Origin: Myxococcales bacterium
Lineage (GTDB): Bacteria > Myxococcota_A > Polyangia > Nannocystales > Nannocystaceae
DNA length: 64,000 nucleotides
Direction of reading: 5' to 3'
Assembly: GCA_020633315.1 (NCBI GenBank)
Contig: JACKDV010000011.1
Coordinates: 124,001-188,000, forward strand
Shown here: positions 17,802 to 26,800 of the stretch, piece by piece
How positions within the stretch are numbered: the stretch's first letter is position 1
How the letters are laid out: each line of letters begins with the position of its first letter
Made by a program: the position numbers and the translations under genes
The notes under the pieces: generated by a model
What the model saw: the letters and a program-made list of their open reading frames with translations, nothing else
The model's database searches: none
What the model was told of the DNA's origin: nothing

Positions 17802-18743
17802 TCATGCGGTGGCGAGCGCCCCCAGCAGGGGCTCCATGCTCGGCCAGCGCAGGCTTCGCTCGGCCCGGAGCCCCCGCATCACCGCCCCCCGCACGCGACG
17901 GGGCAGCCGTCGCCGCTGCGCGCGGGCCGACTCGGTGAGCTTCTGCTCGAGCAACTCGCAGGCGGTGCTCCCTCGGTAGGGCCGCCGCCCCACCAGCGCC
18001 TCGAACAGCGCCAGGCAGAACGCGAACTGATCGGCGCGCTCGTCGATGGCCCCGCCGCGGTGCTGCTCTGGCGCCATGTAGGCCGGCGTGCCCAGGGTCG
18101 CCCCCGTGGTGGTCAGCCGCGTGTCCTCGAGGGTCGACTCCCCCGCGTCCACCGAGGGCGCCCGCGTGCCCGTGCCCACCGCGAGGCCGAAGTCGAGCAC
18201 CCGCACCCGGCCGTCGTCGCCCACCACCACGTTGGCCGGCTTGAAGTCGCGGTGCACCAGCCCCGCGCGGTGGATCGCGGCCAGACCCCGACCGGCCTGC
18301 ACGAACACGTCGAGCACCTGCCGGTGGCGACGGCCCTCGCGGCACCAGGCGCTCAGGGTCTGGCCGTGAACCGGCTCCATCGCCACGAAGGTTCCGCCGC
18401 AGAAGCGGCCCACGTCGTAGATCTGCACCACGTGCGGGTCGCTGACCTGGGCCAGCATGCGGGCCTCCCGGGCCATGCGGGGCTCCGCGTCCTCACCCCA
18501 GCTCTCGAGCGCCACCTTGAGCGCCACCGGGCGATCGAGCACGGGATCGTGGCCGAGGTAGACCGCGCCCATGCCCCCGCGCCCCAGCAGCGAGCCCACG
18601 CGATAGCGACCCAGGCGAGATCCCAGCGGCAGCCGCGGCCACGCGGACGCGGCCGGGTGGGCCACCGTGGGGACCGTCCCCCCTCCGTGCCGCGTGGTGG
18701 GGCCGCCGGCCAGGCTCGCGATCTCGAGGGTGATGGTCGTCAT
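17802..18743 (-). CDS. cytoplasmic Ser/Thr protein kinase
   Basis: The product has about 313 residues from ATG 18743; GTG 18761 is an alternative six codons upstream. The kinase domain covers nearly the whole chain (numbered from GTG 18761): GRGGMGAVYLGHD, Lys82, HRD 170-172 with FKPAN, DFG 190-192, and GTPAYMAPEQ in the activation segment. All catalytic residues are present. There is no membrane segment or sensor domain, so it is likely a soluble kinase controlled by partners. It precedes the PpiC-like lipoprotein gene in the same transcription unit. Confidence 0.9.
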   Translation of the reverse strand: MTTITLEIASLAGGPTTRHGGGTVPTVAHPAASAWPRLPLGSRLGRYRVGSLLGRGGMGAVYLGHDPVLDRPVALKVALESWGEDAEPRMAREARMLAQVSDPHVVQIYDVGRFCGGTFVAMEPVHGQTLSAWCREGRRHRQVLDVFVQAGRGLAAIHRAGLVHRDFKPANVVVGDDGRVRVLDFGLAVGTGTRAPSVDAGESTLEDTRLTTTGATLGTPAYMAPEQHRGGAIDERADQFAFCLALFEALVGRRPYRGSTACELLEQKLTESARAQRRRLPRRVRGAVMRGLRAERSLRWPSMEPLLGALATA

Positions 18744-18914
18744 CTCGAAGGGCGGCTCCACTCCCTACGTGGATGAAAGAGGCGGAAGCGGGTCAATTCG
18801 ATTCCACCCCCGCCGGCCGGGGTGGCCACGATCACTCCCCGGGGCAGCGCCGAGCCCGCGCCCGACCAAACGACCGGTTTCGTGGTCTGCGCAGCCCGGG
18901 CTAGCCTGCCCGCG

Positions 18915-20711
18915 ATGGCCGAGGCACCCGAGCAACCGGAGGTCGACCGCCTGCAGCCCATCGCACGGCTGCGCCGGACCTTCCGCTACGTGATCCCCTA
19001 CCGCAAGCGGCTGGGCATCGCGCTGTTCTGCCTGGCCGTGGGCTCGAGCATGGGCCTGGTCTATCCCGCGTTCTTCGGCGACGTGATCGACGCGGCCTTC
19101 ACCGACAAGGACGTGGCCGAGCTCAACCGCAGCACCCTGCTGCTGGTGGGCGTGTCGCTGGTGCAGGCGGTGTTCGGCTTCTTCCGCCACTACCTGATGA
19201 CCTGGGTGGGGCTGCGGGTGGTGGTGGACCTGCGGGTGCAGGTCTACGAGCACCTGGTCCGCATGTCGCAGGCCTACTTCCACATCAAGCGCACCGGCGA
19301 GCTGCTCTCGCGCATGAGCGACGACGTGGGCCAGCTCCAGAACACGGTGTCGCAGGATCTCAGCCTCTCGCTGCGGCACCTGGTCACCCTGATCGGAGGC
19401 ATCGCAATCCTGGTGTGGACCAACCCCTACCTCTCGGCGGTGATGCTCGCCGTGGTCCCCCCCCTGAGCCTGATGACGGTGTGGCTCGGCCGGAGGATCC
19501 GAGGCCTGGCCCGCCGCGCCCAGGATCGCCTCGCGGTGGCCAGCGGCGGCCTGCAGGAGGGCCTGGCCGGCATCGAGACGGTGCAGGCCTTCACCCGCGA
19601 GCACTACGAGACCCAGCGCTACCGCGACGCGATCCTCGACGCCTTTGCCATGTTCGTGCGCCGCACGATCGCGCGCTCGTGGTTCATGAGCATCGCGAGC
19701 TTCCTGGCCTTCACCACCCTGGCGGGCATCTTCTGGCAGGGCGGGCGCATGGTGGCGGCGGGCGAGATCTCGGCCGGCGACCTCACCGAGTTCATGCTCT
19801 ACACCATGCTGGTCGCGGGAGCGGTGGCCGGCATGTCGGGGGTGTGGAGCAGCTTCCAGCTCGCGCTCGGGGCCTCCGCCCGCATCTTCGAGATCCTCGA
19901 CACCCCGGCCGGGATCGACGACGCGGCCGATGCCGAGGTGCTCGACGAGGTGGAGGGCGAGATCCGCTTCGAAGGCGTGAGCTTCTCGTATGCCGATCGC
20001 GAGGCCACGGTGGTCGACGAGGTGAGCCTGAGCGTGGCCCCCGGCCAGGTCTGCGCGCTGGTGGGCGCCAGCGGCTCGGGCAAGACCACGCTGGGGCGCC
20101 TGCTGCTGCGCTTCTACGACCCGCAGGAGGGGCGCATCACCCTCGACGGCAAGGACCTGCGCGAGATCCAGCTCGCCAGCCTGCGCCAGCACATGGCCCT
20201 GGTGTCCCAGGATCCCGTGCTGTTCTCGGGCTCGATCCGGGAGAACATCCGCTACGGACGGCTCGAGGCCACCGACGCCGAGATCGAGGCCGCGGCCCGG
20301 GCCGCCAACGCGCACGACTTCATCATGGACTTCCCCGACGGCTACGACACCCGCGTGGGCGAGCGGGGCGTGCAGCTCTCCGGGGGGCAGCGCCAGCGGG
20401 TCTCGATCGCACGGGCGATCCTCCGCGACCCGCCGGTGCTGATCCTCGACGAGGCCACCTCGGCTCTCGACGCCGAGAGCGAGCACCTGGTGCAGGAGGC
20501 CCTCGAGACCCTGCAGCGCGATCGCACCACCCTGGTCATCGCGCACCGGCTGAGCACCATTCGCCACGCCAACACCATCGTGGTGCTCGAGGCCGGCCGC
20601 GTGGTCGAGCAGGGAACCCACGACGAGCTGCTCGCCAGCGGAGGCCCCTACGCGAGGCTGGTGGCCCGCCAGGCCTCGGCCGAGCGCGAGCCGGCTCCGG
20701 CGGCCCAGTAG
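18915..20711 (+). CDS. ABC exporter, MsbA/lipid-A-exporter-like half transporter
   Basis: The product has 598 residues. ATG 18915 (MAEAPEQPEVDRL) is preferred over an upstream ATG 18822, which adds a non-conserved extension. The N-terminal half has the six-helix exporter domain (FRYVIPYRKRLGIALFCLA). The nucleotide-binding half has GASGSGKT (Walker A), LSGGQRQRVSIARA (signature), VLILDEATSALD (Walker B) and the switch His in IAHRLS. It dimerises in the inner membrane and exports lipid or hydrophobic substrates with ATP. The substrate cannot be told from sequence. It stands alone on the plus strand. Confidence 0.92.
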   Translation: MAEAPEQPEVDRLQPIARLRRTFRYVIPYRKRLGIALFCLAVGSSMGLVYPAFFGDVIDAAFTDKDVAELNRSTLLLVGVSLVQAVFGFFRHYLMTWVGLRVVVDLRVQVYEHLVRMSQAYFHIKRTGELLSRMSDDVGQLQNTVSQDLSLSLRHLVTLIGGIAILVWTNPYLSAVMLAVVPPLSLMTVWLGRRIRGLARRAQDRLAVASGGLQEGLAGIETVQAFTREHYETQRYRDAILDAFAMFVRRTIARSWFMSIASFLAFTTLAGIFWQGGRMVAAGEISAGDLTEFMLYTMLVAGAVAGMSGVWSSFQLALGASARIFEILDTPAGIDDAADAEVLDEVEGEIRFEGVSFSYADREATVVDEVSLSVAPGQVCALVGASGSGKTTLGRLLLRFYDPQEGRITLDGKDLREIQLASLRQHMALVSQDPVLFSGSIRENIRYGRLEATDAEIEAAARAANAHDFIMDFPDGYDTRVGERGVQLSGGQRQRVSIARAILRDPPVLILDEATSALDAESEHLVQEALETLQRDRTTLVIAHRLSTIRHANTIVVLEAGRVVEQGTHDELLASGGPYARLVARQASAEREPAPAAQ

Positions 20712-20803
20712 GGGTCGCCCTTCGGAGCGCGGCCCTCGGCAAGCGGTGCGGCAGCTCACTCACTGCCGATCGTCGAGCACGCCCGCGGCCGAGCGGCGAG
20801 GCT

Positions 20804-21097
20804 ATGGTCCCCGTCGAGGCCGGAGCCGACGCGGTGCTCGCCAAGATCGTCGACGATCTGAAGACGGCCCAGAGCGCGGTCGACAAGGTGACCAAGGTCG
20901 ACCAGGCCAAGAAGGACGACGCCAAGGCCAAGGAGGACGCCAAGACGGATGCCGAGGCCAAGGCCAAGGCGGATGCCGAGGCCAAGGTCGCCCGGTGGAC
21001 CTGCGAGTACTGCGGCAGCTCCAACCCCCACGACGCCACCTCGTGCTCGTCGTGCGGCGCGCCGCGCTCGGAGAAGAAGGCCGAGGACGAGAAGTAG
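20804..21097 (+). CDS. small protein with a charged coiled coil and a RanBP2-type zinc finger
   Basis: The product has 97 residues from ATG 20804. Residues about 12-62 form a Lys/Asp/Ala/Glu-rich helix, likely a coiled coil. The C-terminus carries WTCEYCGSSNPHDATSCSSC, which matches the RanBP2 consensus W-x-C-x2-C-x3-N-x6-C-x2-C exactly. In eukaryotes such fingers bind RNA or ubiquitin; in bacteria they are uncommon and of unknown partner. No signal peptide is visible, so it is probably cytoplasmic. A strong hairpin terminator follows. The ligand is not inferable from sequence. Confidence 0.75.
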   Translation: MVPVEAGADAVLAKIVDDLKTAQSAVDKVTKVDQAKKDDAKAKEDAKTDAEAKAKADAEAKVARWTCEYCGSSNPHDATSCSSCGAPRSEKKAEDEK

Positions 21098-21127
21098 CCC
21101 ACGATCCGGGCGCAGGCCGGGCGAGGC

Positions 21128-21158
21128 AGGGCCGCGGGACCAGCTCCCCGCGGCCCTT
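21128..21158 (+). terminator. hairpin terminator after the zinc-finger gene
   Basis: An 11-base-pair perfect stem (21128-21138 with 21147-21157) is flanked by a further 7-base pairing (21098-21104 with 21160-21166). It begins 30 bases after the stop. Confidence 0.7.
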
Positions 21159-21296
21159 CGTCGTGGGTGGACGAGCGCAACGACTGCGTGCTCTCCCAAC
21201 GTAAGGTCAGCGCCGCCACGACCTCACGGTGGCCGTGGAGCGAGGACGCGCGGCCTTCGTTGCGCTCGCGCGGCCGGGTGGCCATGGTGCCGACCC

Positions 21297-21722
21297 ATGC
21301 ACGCGGACCCACAGCCCGATCGCCTGGAACGCGTGGCCCGAGTGCGCTCGAGCTACTCGCGCTGCCGGGTCCACGAGGACTTCATCCCGCGCTTCTACCG
21401 GCGCCTGTGGCAGCGCGAGCCCGACGTGGGCCGACGCTTCGCCCACACCGACATGGAACGCCAGCACCAGGTGATGCGCGAGGCGATCAACTCGCTGCTG
21501 ATGTACGCGCGTGGGTCGAAGATCGCCGAGCTCGCCCTCGACCGGCTCGCCCGCGTCCACTCGCGCTCCGATCGCGACGTGCCGCCGCACCTGCACCGCG
21601 CCTTCGTCGATGCCCTGGTGGAGGTGGTCGAGGAGGTCGACGCGGACGCCGACGACGAGCTCCTGACGAGCTGGCGGGACGTGCTCGCGCCGGGCCTGGA
21701 GCGGATCGAGGCCGGCTACTGA
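21297..21722 (+). CDS. single-domain globin
   Basis: The product has 141 residues from ATG 21297. Globin helices can be traced: an A/B region with FIPRFYRRLW, the E helix around HTDMERQHQVMREAI, and an F helix with LARVHSRSDRDVPPHLH supplying a probable proximal His (H in ARVH). The G/H helices follow (FVDALVEVVEEV, LLTSWRDVLAPGL). It would bind heme and O2 or NO in the cytoplasm. It is monocistronic, with a hairpin upstream and the epimerase gene about 118 bases downstream. Distinct from reductase-fused flavohemoglobin, since no FAD/NAD domain follows. Confidence 0.75.
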   Translation: MHADPQPDRLERVARVRSSYSRCRVHEDFIPRFYRRLWQREPDVGRRFAHTDMERQHQVMREAINSLLMYARGSKIAELALDRLARVHSRSDRDVPPHLHRAFVDALVEVVEEVDADADDELLTSWRDVLAPGLERIEAGY

Positions 21723-21839
21723 GTCCTCCATGGGCCCGCGAGGGCCCGCGCGGCGGGGGGTCCCCAGGGAGCTCGATCGATGGGGGAGGCCGGCGCGGCC
21801 GCCCCGTCTACGTGGTAGCGCATCGTGTACAGTCGGACG

Positions 21840-22781
21840 ATGCGAGCGCTCGTGACCGGCGGGGCCGGGTTCATCGGGAGTCACGTGGTCGAGGATCTGG
21901 TCGCGGCCGGGCACGAGGTCGCGGTGATCGACGATCTCAGCACGGGGCGACGGGACAACGTGCCCGCGGGGGTGGAGCTGGTCGAGCTCGACATCCGCGA
22001 TGGGCAGGGGGTGCTCGCGGCGTTCGAGCGCCTGCGTCCCGCCCTGGTCAGCCACCACGCCGCGCAGACCAGCGTGAGCGTGAGCGTGCGGGCGCCCGCG
22101 CGGGACGCCGAGGTCAACGTGCTCGGCACGGTCAACGTGCTCGAGGCAGCGCGTCGCTGCGGGACCGAGCGCCTGGTGTTCGCGAGCACCGGCGGGGCGA
22201 TCTACGGAGAGATCCCCGAGGGCGAGCGCGGCGGCGTGGCCAGCCCCGCGCGTCCGTTCTCGGGCTACGCCTGCGGCAAGCTGGCGGCCGAGACCTACCT
22301 CGACTACTACGCCCGCGCCTTCGGGCTGCGGACCGCCATCCTGCGCTACGCCAACATCTACGGGCCGCGCCAGGATCCCCACGGCGAGGCGGGGGTGGTC
22401 GCGATCTTCGTGGACCGCCTCGCCCGCGGCGAGCCCCTGCGGATCAACGCCCGCGTGCAGGCCGGCGACGACGGCTGCGTGCGCGACTACGTGTTCGTGG
22501 GCGACGTGGTGCGAGCCCACCGGCTGGCCGCCGCGGGCACGCTCGACGGTCGGATCTTCGACGTGGGCACCGGCGTGGGCACGACCACACGGACCCTGGC
22601 CACCACCCTGGCCGAGGCGATGGACGTGACGCCCGTGCTGGAGGACGCGCCCCCGCGCGAGGGCGACGTGCAGCGCTCGGTGCTCGATCCCTCGCCCTTC
22701 GAGTCGGAGGTGGGCTCCCCCACCCCGCTGGCGCAGGGGCTCGCGGTCACGGCCCGAGCGCTGCGCGAGGTGCCGCGCTAG
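21840..22781 (+). CDS. NAD-dependent sugar epimerase/dehydratase, UDP-glucose 4-epimerase-like
   Basis: The product has 313 residues. ATG 21840 (MRALVTGGAGFIGSH) is preferred; GTG 21825 adds five residues. The extended-SDR Rossmann motif GGAGFIGSH is at the very N-terminus. The catalytic Tyr/Lys pair is in YACGK and a Ser lies in FASTGGAIYG. A substrate-binding C-domain follows (RDYVFVGDVVRAH). It would interconvert or dehydrate nucleotide sugars for cell-surface polysaccharide; the exact substrate is unknown. It converges on the oxygenase gene, and their stop codons share CTAG. Confidence 0.88.
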   Translation: MRALVTGGAGFIGSHVVEDLVAAGHEVAVIDDLSTGRRDNVPAGVELVELDIRDGQGVLAAFERLRPALVSHHAAQTSVSVSVRAPARDAEVNVLGTVNVLEAARRCGTERLVFASTGGAIYGEIPEGERGGVASPARPFSGYACGKLAAETYLDYYARAFGLRTAILRYANIYGPRQDPHGEAGVVAIFVDRLARGEPLRINARVQAGDDGCVRDYVFVGDVVRAHRLAAAGTLDGRIFDVGTGVGTTTRTLATTLAEAMDVTPVLEDAPPREGDVQRSVLDPSPFESEVGSPTPLAQGLAVTARALREVPR

Positions 22782-23584
22782 CGGCCGACCAGGCCCATCA
22801 CCTTGTTGCGGACTCGCTTGACCCGCTGCTGGAGCTGCCGCTGGATCCGCTCGGCCGGCATCAGCACGTAGCCGCGCCAGCGCTCGTCGGGGCGCGCCCG
22901 GAAGACGGTGCTGTGCTTGGTGCCGTCCCAGCCCGCAGGCGGCTCCTTGGTGTAGTAGTAGGCGGCGAAGGACTTGCGCTCGACCCCCGGCGGGCAGGTG
23001 ACCGCGGCCACGCCGTGGAAGCTGATCTCCGAGGTCTCGAAGATCACGCAGCGGTTGAGCACCGGTCGCAGCGCCTGATAGCAGCGGCGCACGTCGGTGT
23101 CCCACAGCTCCACCTCTCCGCCCCAGTCGTAACGCCAGTCGGGGTTGAGGTAGACGAGGATGTTGAGCCGCCGGTGGAGCTCGCGATCGGGCACGTAGTT
23201 GAAGTCCACGTGCACGTCGAGGCGGCCGTGGGGACCGGTCACGTGCATGCCGCCGCCCACCAGGGCCTCGTCGGCGAGCAGCTTGGGAATCCCGGTGATG
23301 TAGGCGAGCTGGTCGCGGAACTCCTGGCTCGAGATCGCCTGGTGCAGCCGCTGCACGGGGTCGGGGAACTTGCTCGAGTCGGTGACCTGGACCTTCTTGC
23401 GCTCGTTGACGTAGTTGAACGAAAAGCCGCGCTCCAGCGCCGTCTCGAAGCTGGGGTAGGCCTCGGCCACCTCCCGCGCAAAGCTCGGCTCGAGGAAATC
23501 GTCGATGCACAGGTGCCGGAAGGGCTCCCCGGCGTCGAATTGCGACTTGAGGGCATCTCGATCGAAGGGCTGGATCACGCTCAT
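22778..23584 (-). CDS. 2-oxoglutarate/Fe(II) oxygenase, prolyl-hydroxylase-like
   Basis: The product has 268 residues. ATG 23584 (MSVIQPFDRDALK) has GAGGGG just upstream. The double-stranded beta-helix carries the iron ligands HxD in VHVDFNYV and a distal His in SFHGV, followed by Arg in RKSFAAYYY to bind 2-oxoglutarate. It would hydroxylate a small molecule or protein using O2, Fe(II) and 2-oxoglutarate. The neighbouring epimerase suggests a sugar-related substrate only weakly. Family assignment (P4Hc / 2OG-FeII_Oxy_3) is firm; substrate is unknown. Confidence 0.88.
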   Translation of the reverse strand: MSVIQPFDRDALKSQFDAGEPFRHLCIDDFLEPSFAREVAEAYPSFETALERGFSFNYVNERKKVQVTDSSKFPDPVQRLHQAISSQEFRDQLAYITGIPKLLADEALVGGGMHVTGPHGRLDVHVDFNYVPDRELHRRLNILVYLNPDWRYDWGGEVELWDTDVRRCYQALRPVLNRCVIFETSEISFHGVAAVTCPPGVERKSFAAYYYTKEPPAGWDGTKHSTVFRARPDERWRGYVLMPAERIQRQLQQRVKRVRNKVMGLVGR

Positions 23585-23743
23585 GGAACCCCTCGAATCT
23601 AGCAGGCGGCCCCGGCTCCGACGGCGGTGAAGGATCCGGCTCGGCGTGCGTTGCCCCAAGCGGGGAGCGGCGGCGCCGCGTCCCGTCCGAGCCAGCGTCC
23701 GGGGTTTTCCCCGAGGGCGGAGATGCGTCGCGATTCCGGCCGT

Positions 23744-23771
23744 TTGACACGCTCCAGCGCCTCGATAGTAT
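23744..23771 (+). promoter_or_regulatory. sigma-70-type promoter for the DUF4388-kinase gene
   Basis: TTGACA at 23744-23749 is a perfect -35 box. TAGTAT at 23766-23771 follows after 16 bases as the -10 box. Transcription would start near 23778, about 65 bases before GTG 23843. Confidence 0.65.
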
Positions 23772-23842
23772 CGTGCGGCGCCGAGGCGTCTCGCGCTCCT
23801 CAGCCCACCACGGTCGGTGCGCACCATCGGAGCGTCAATCCC

Positions 23843-26800
23843 GTGACCAAGCCACCAGGGGTCATTTCTGGCCGACTCGCAGACCGCCCCGTCGCGGATC
23901 TCCTCGAGTCCCTGCACGAGTCCCGACGATCCGGCGTCGCCCGGTTTCGCACGGCTCTCGGCACGGCCACGGTGTGGTTCCGGGACGGCGAGCTCATCGA
24001 CGCGGACATGGGGCGCTTCCATCAGGAAGCCGCCGTGCTGCGCCTGCTCAAGATCCAGGACGGCGAGTACGAGGTAGAGCTGACGCCGGTCAACCGCCGC
24101 CGCGCGGTCAAGGCCGCCACGGCCCAGCTGCTGGCCGAGGGTCGGCAGCGCGTGGCCCGGCCCGGCTCGCCTCGGCCCACGCGTCGACGGGCGACGCTGC
24201 CGGAGTCCGACATGGAGAAGGCGGCCCAGCTCGCGCGTGCGGCCACCCCGGTGCCGCCGCTGTCCGCCCCCACGCGGACCCCCACTCCGGCTCGGCCGGT
24301 GACCCCGACCCGCTCGATCACCCCGGCTCGACCGGTGACCCCCGCCCGCTCGATCACCCCAGCCCAGCCCGTCACCTCCGCCCGCTCGATCACCCCGGCT
24401 CGGCCGGTGACCCCGGCCCGCTCGATCACCCCGGCCCGGCCCGTCACCCCGACCCGGGCTCCGACGCCGGCGAGCGCCCGGCCGCGCAAGCCCACCGACA
24501 CCGACGCCCACACGACCGTGGCGCAGCGTCCCGCCGGGCTTCCGCTCGATGACATCGACGTGGAGGAGCACCCCACGATCCGGGCCCGGATCCCGAGCGG
24601 GGCCGATCTCAGCGAGCTCGCGCGTCTAGCCGGTCGCCTCGATCCGCCCGTGATCACCCGGTCCTCCGGCGAGCCGCTCACGCGCAGCGACCGAGCGCCC
24701 AGCAACGAGAACCAGCCCATCCGCGCCCGTCGGGCCAGCAGCACCGAGAATCCCGTTCGCTCGCCCAGCAACGAGGACCAGCCCATCCGCGCCCGTCGGG
24801 CCACCAGCGCGGATCATCCCGTTCGCTCCCGTCGAGCCAGCAGCGGCGCGCATCCCGTTCGCTCGCCGGGGATCCCCGATCAGCCCATGCCGGCCCGAGG
24901 CTCGGGGCCCAGCCGGGGCGCGCGTCGTCGTGGCGCCGCCTCGTGGAGCCCCACCGCGGGGGGCGATGGCAACGCGGTGCCGGAGTCAGAGTCAGAACTC
25001 GAGCCGGAGCCGGAGCCCGCGCGGCCGACCGGGCGCACCCAGTTCATGTTCGGCCCCGGGGCGCCGGCTCGCGCCCCTCGCTTCGGGAGTGCTCCCGCCG
25101 AGGAAGAGGAGCCCGACGTCGACCGCACCCTGATGCGGCCGGGCCCCGTGCCGCCGCCTCCGGGCTCCACCCCCACCGCGCCGCGGCCTCGCCACAACAC
25201 GGGCGGAGGCCCGCGCCGCGGCTCGCCGCCCGTCGACGTGAGCGGCTCGTCCCCCGCGGTCCGGCGACCCACGCCCGCGGCCGAGCCCTCGCCCGATCCC
25301 GGGGCCACCATCACCTACGGCACGCCGGCCATGATCGAGGAGGAGTACTCCCACGCGATCTCGGTCCCCGCCGACCCCTCCCACTTCGGCCCCGGCGGCA
25401 CCTGGATGCTGGGCGTCGAGACCCCGGCCACGCCCGCGCCCCCCGTCGTGGACGACTTCGACGACGCCGACAAGACCTTCGTGCTCCGGCAGAGCGACGT
25501 GCCGCAGGCCCGCCCCACCCAGGTCTCGGCCGGCAGCGCAGCGGGCCGCACCGCCCAGGTGGGCCGCTACGAGGTGCTCCTGCGCCTGGCCCGAGGCGGC
25601 ATGGGCACGGTCTACCTGTGCCGCATCACCGGCGAGGGCGGGTTCCGGCGGCTGTTCGCGCTCAAGGTGATCCGCGAGCACCTCAACCGCAACCAGGCCT
25701 ACGTGGACATGCTGCTCGAGGAGGCCCGCATCGCCTCCCGGCTCAACCACCCCAACATCGTCCCCATCCTCGACATCGACACCTTCGCCGGCCAGCACTT
25801 CTTGGTGATGGACTACGTGGAGGGCTGCAACTTCTCGGAGCTGCTCAAGGCCCACCCCAAGTCGCGGCCCCCGGCCCTGGTCGTCCCCATCGTCGTCGAC
25901 GCGCTCACCGGCCTGCACGCCGCCCACACCATGCGGGGAGACGACGGCTCCATCCAGCCGCTGGTGCACTGCGACTTCTCTCCCCAGAACATGCTGGTGG
26001 GGATGAACGGCACCTGCCGCATCATCGACTTCGGCGTGGCCAAGGCCGCCGAGTCGCTGCCGCAGGTCGACGACCGTGGCAAGCCCCGCTACCTCTCGCC
26101 CGAGCAGGTCCGCGGCATGCCCCTGGACCCGCGCTCCGACGTGTTCTCGGCCGGCGTGGTGCTGTGGAACGCGCTGACCGGCGAGCAGCTCTTCGACGGG
26201 ACCAGCACCGAGCAGATCCTCCACCAGGTGGTCTCGGCCAAGATCCCCAAGCCGAGCACGGTGGGCCTGCGCCCGCCGGCCTGCTTCGATCGCGTGTGCC
26301 TGCGGGCGCTCGAGCGCGACCCCGAGCGGCGCTACCAGAGCGCCGAGCAGATGCTGATCGAGCTGCGCAAGGTGGCGGTCGCCGAGGACCTGCTCGCGCC
26401 CTCCTCCGAGGTGGGCCAGTGGGTGCTCGACACCTTCGGCGCCCAGATCGAGCACCGGCGGCTCGCGGCGGGGCTGGGCTCCGACGCGGTCGTGGGCCCG
26501 CCGCCGCGCGACATGGGCCCCAGCGGCCACTCCGACGTGGGCGGCCCCCAGGGCGCCGGCCCCGAGGATCTCGATGCCTCTCGCACGATGATGCTGCGCT
26601 CGGGGGCCCCCGCCGCCCGCGAGGCCGCCGACGAGGCCGGCATGGGCACCCGCACCCGCGTGGTGGTGCTCGTCGCCTCGTTCGCCTTCATCGCCGCGGG
26701 CGTGCTCACCCTGCTCATCCGCCCCGACCTGCTGCAGGGCGGCATCCTCGACGAGGACGGCCGCTACATCGAGGTGGGGCCGGGCCCCGACGAGCCCCTG

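Noticed and set aside
24293..24472. Possible CRISPR or satellite repeat
   Set aside because: Five in-frame 36-base coding units without unique spacers inside a kinase linker.
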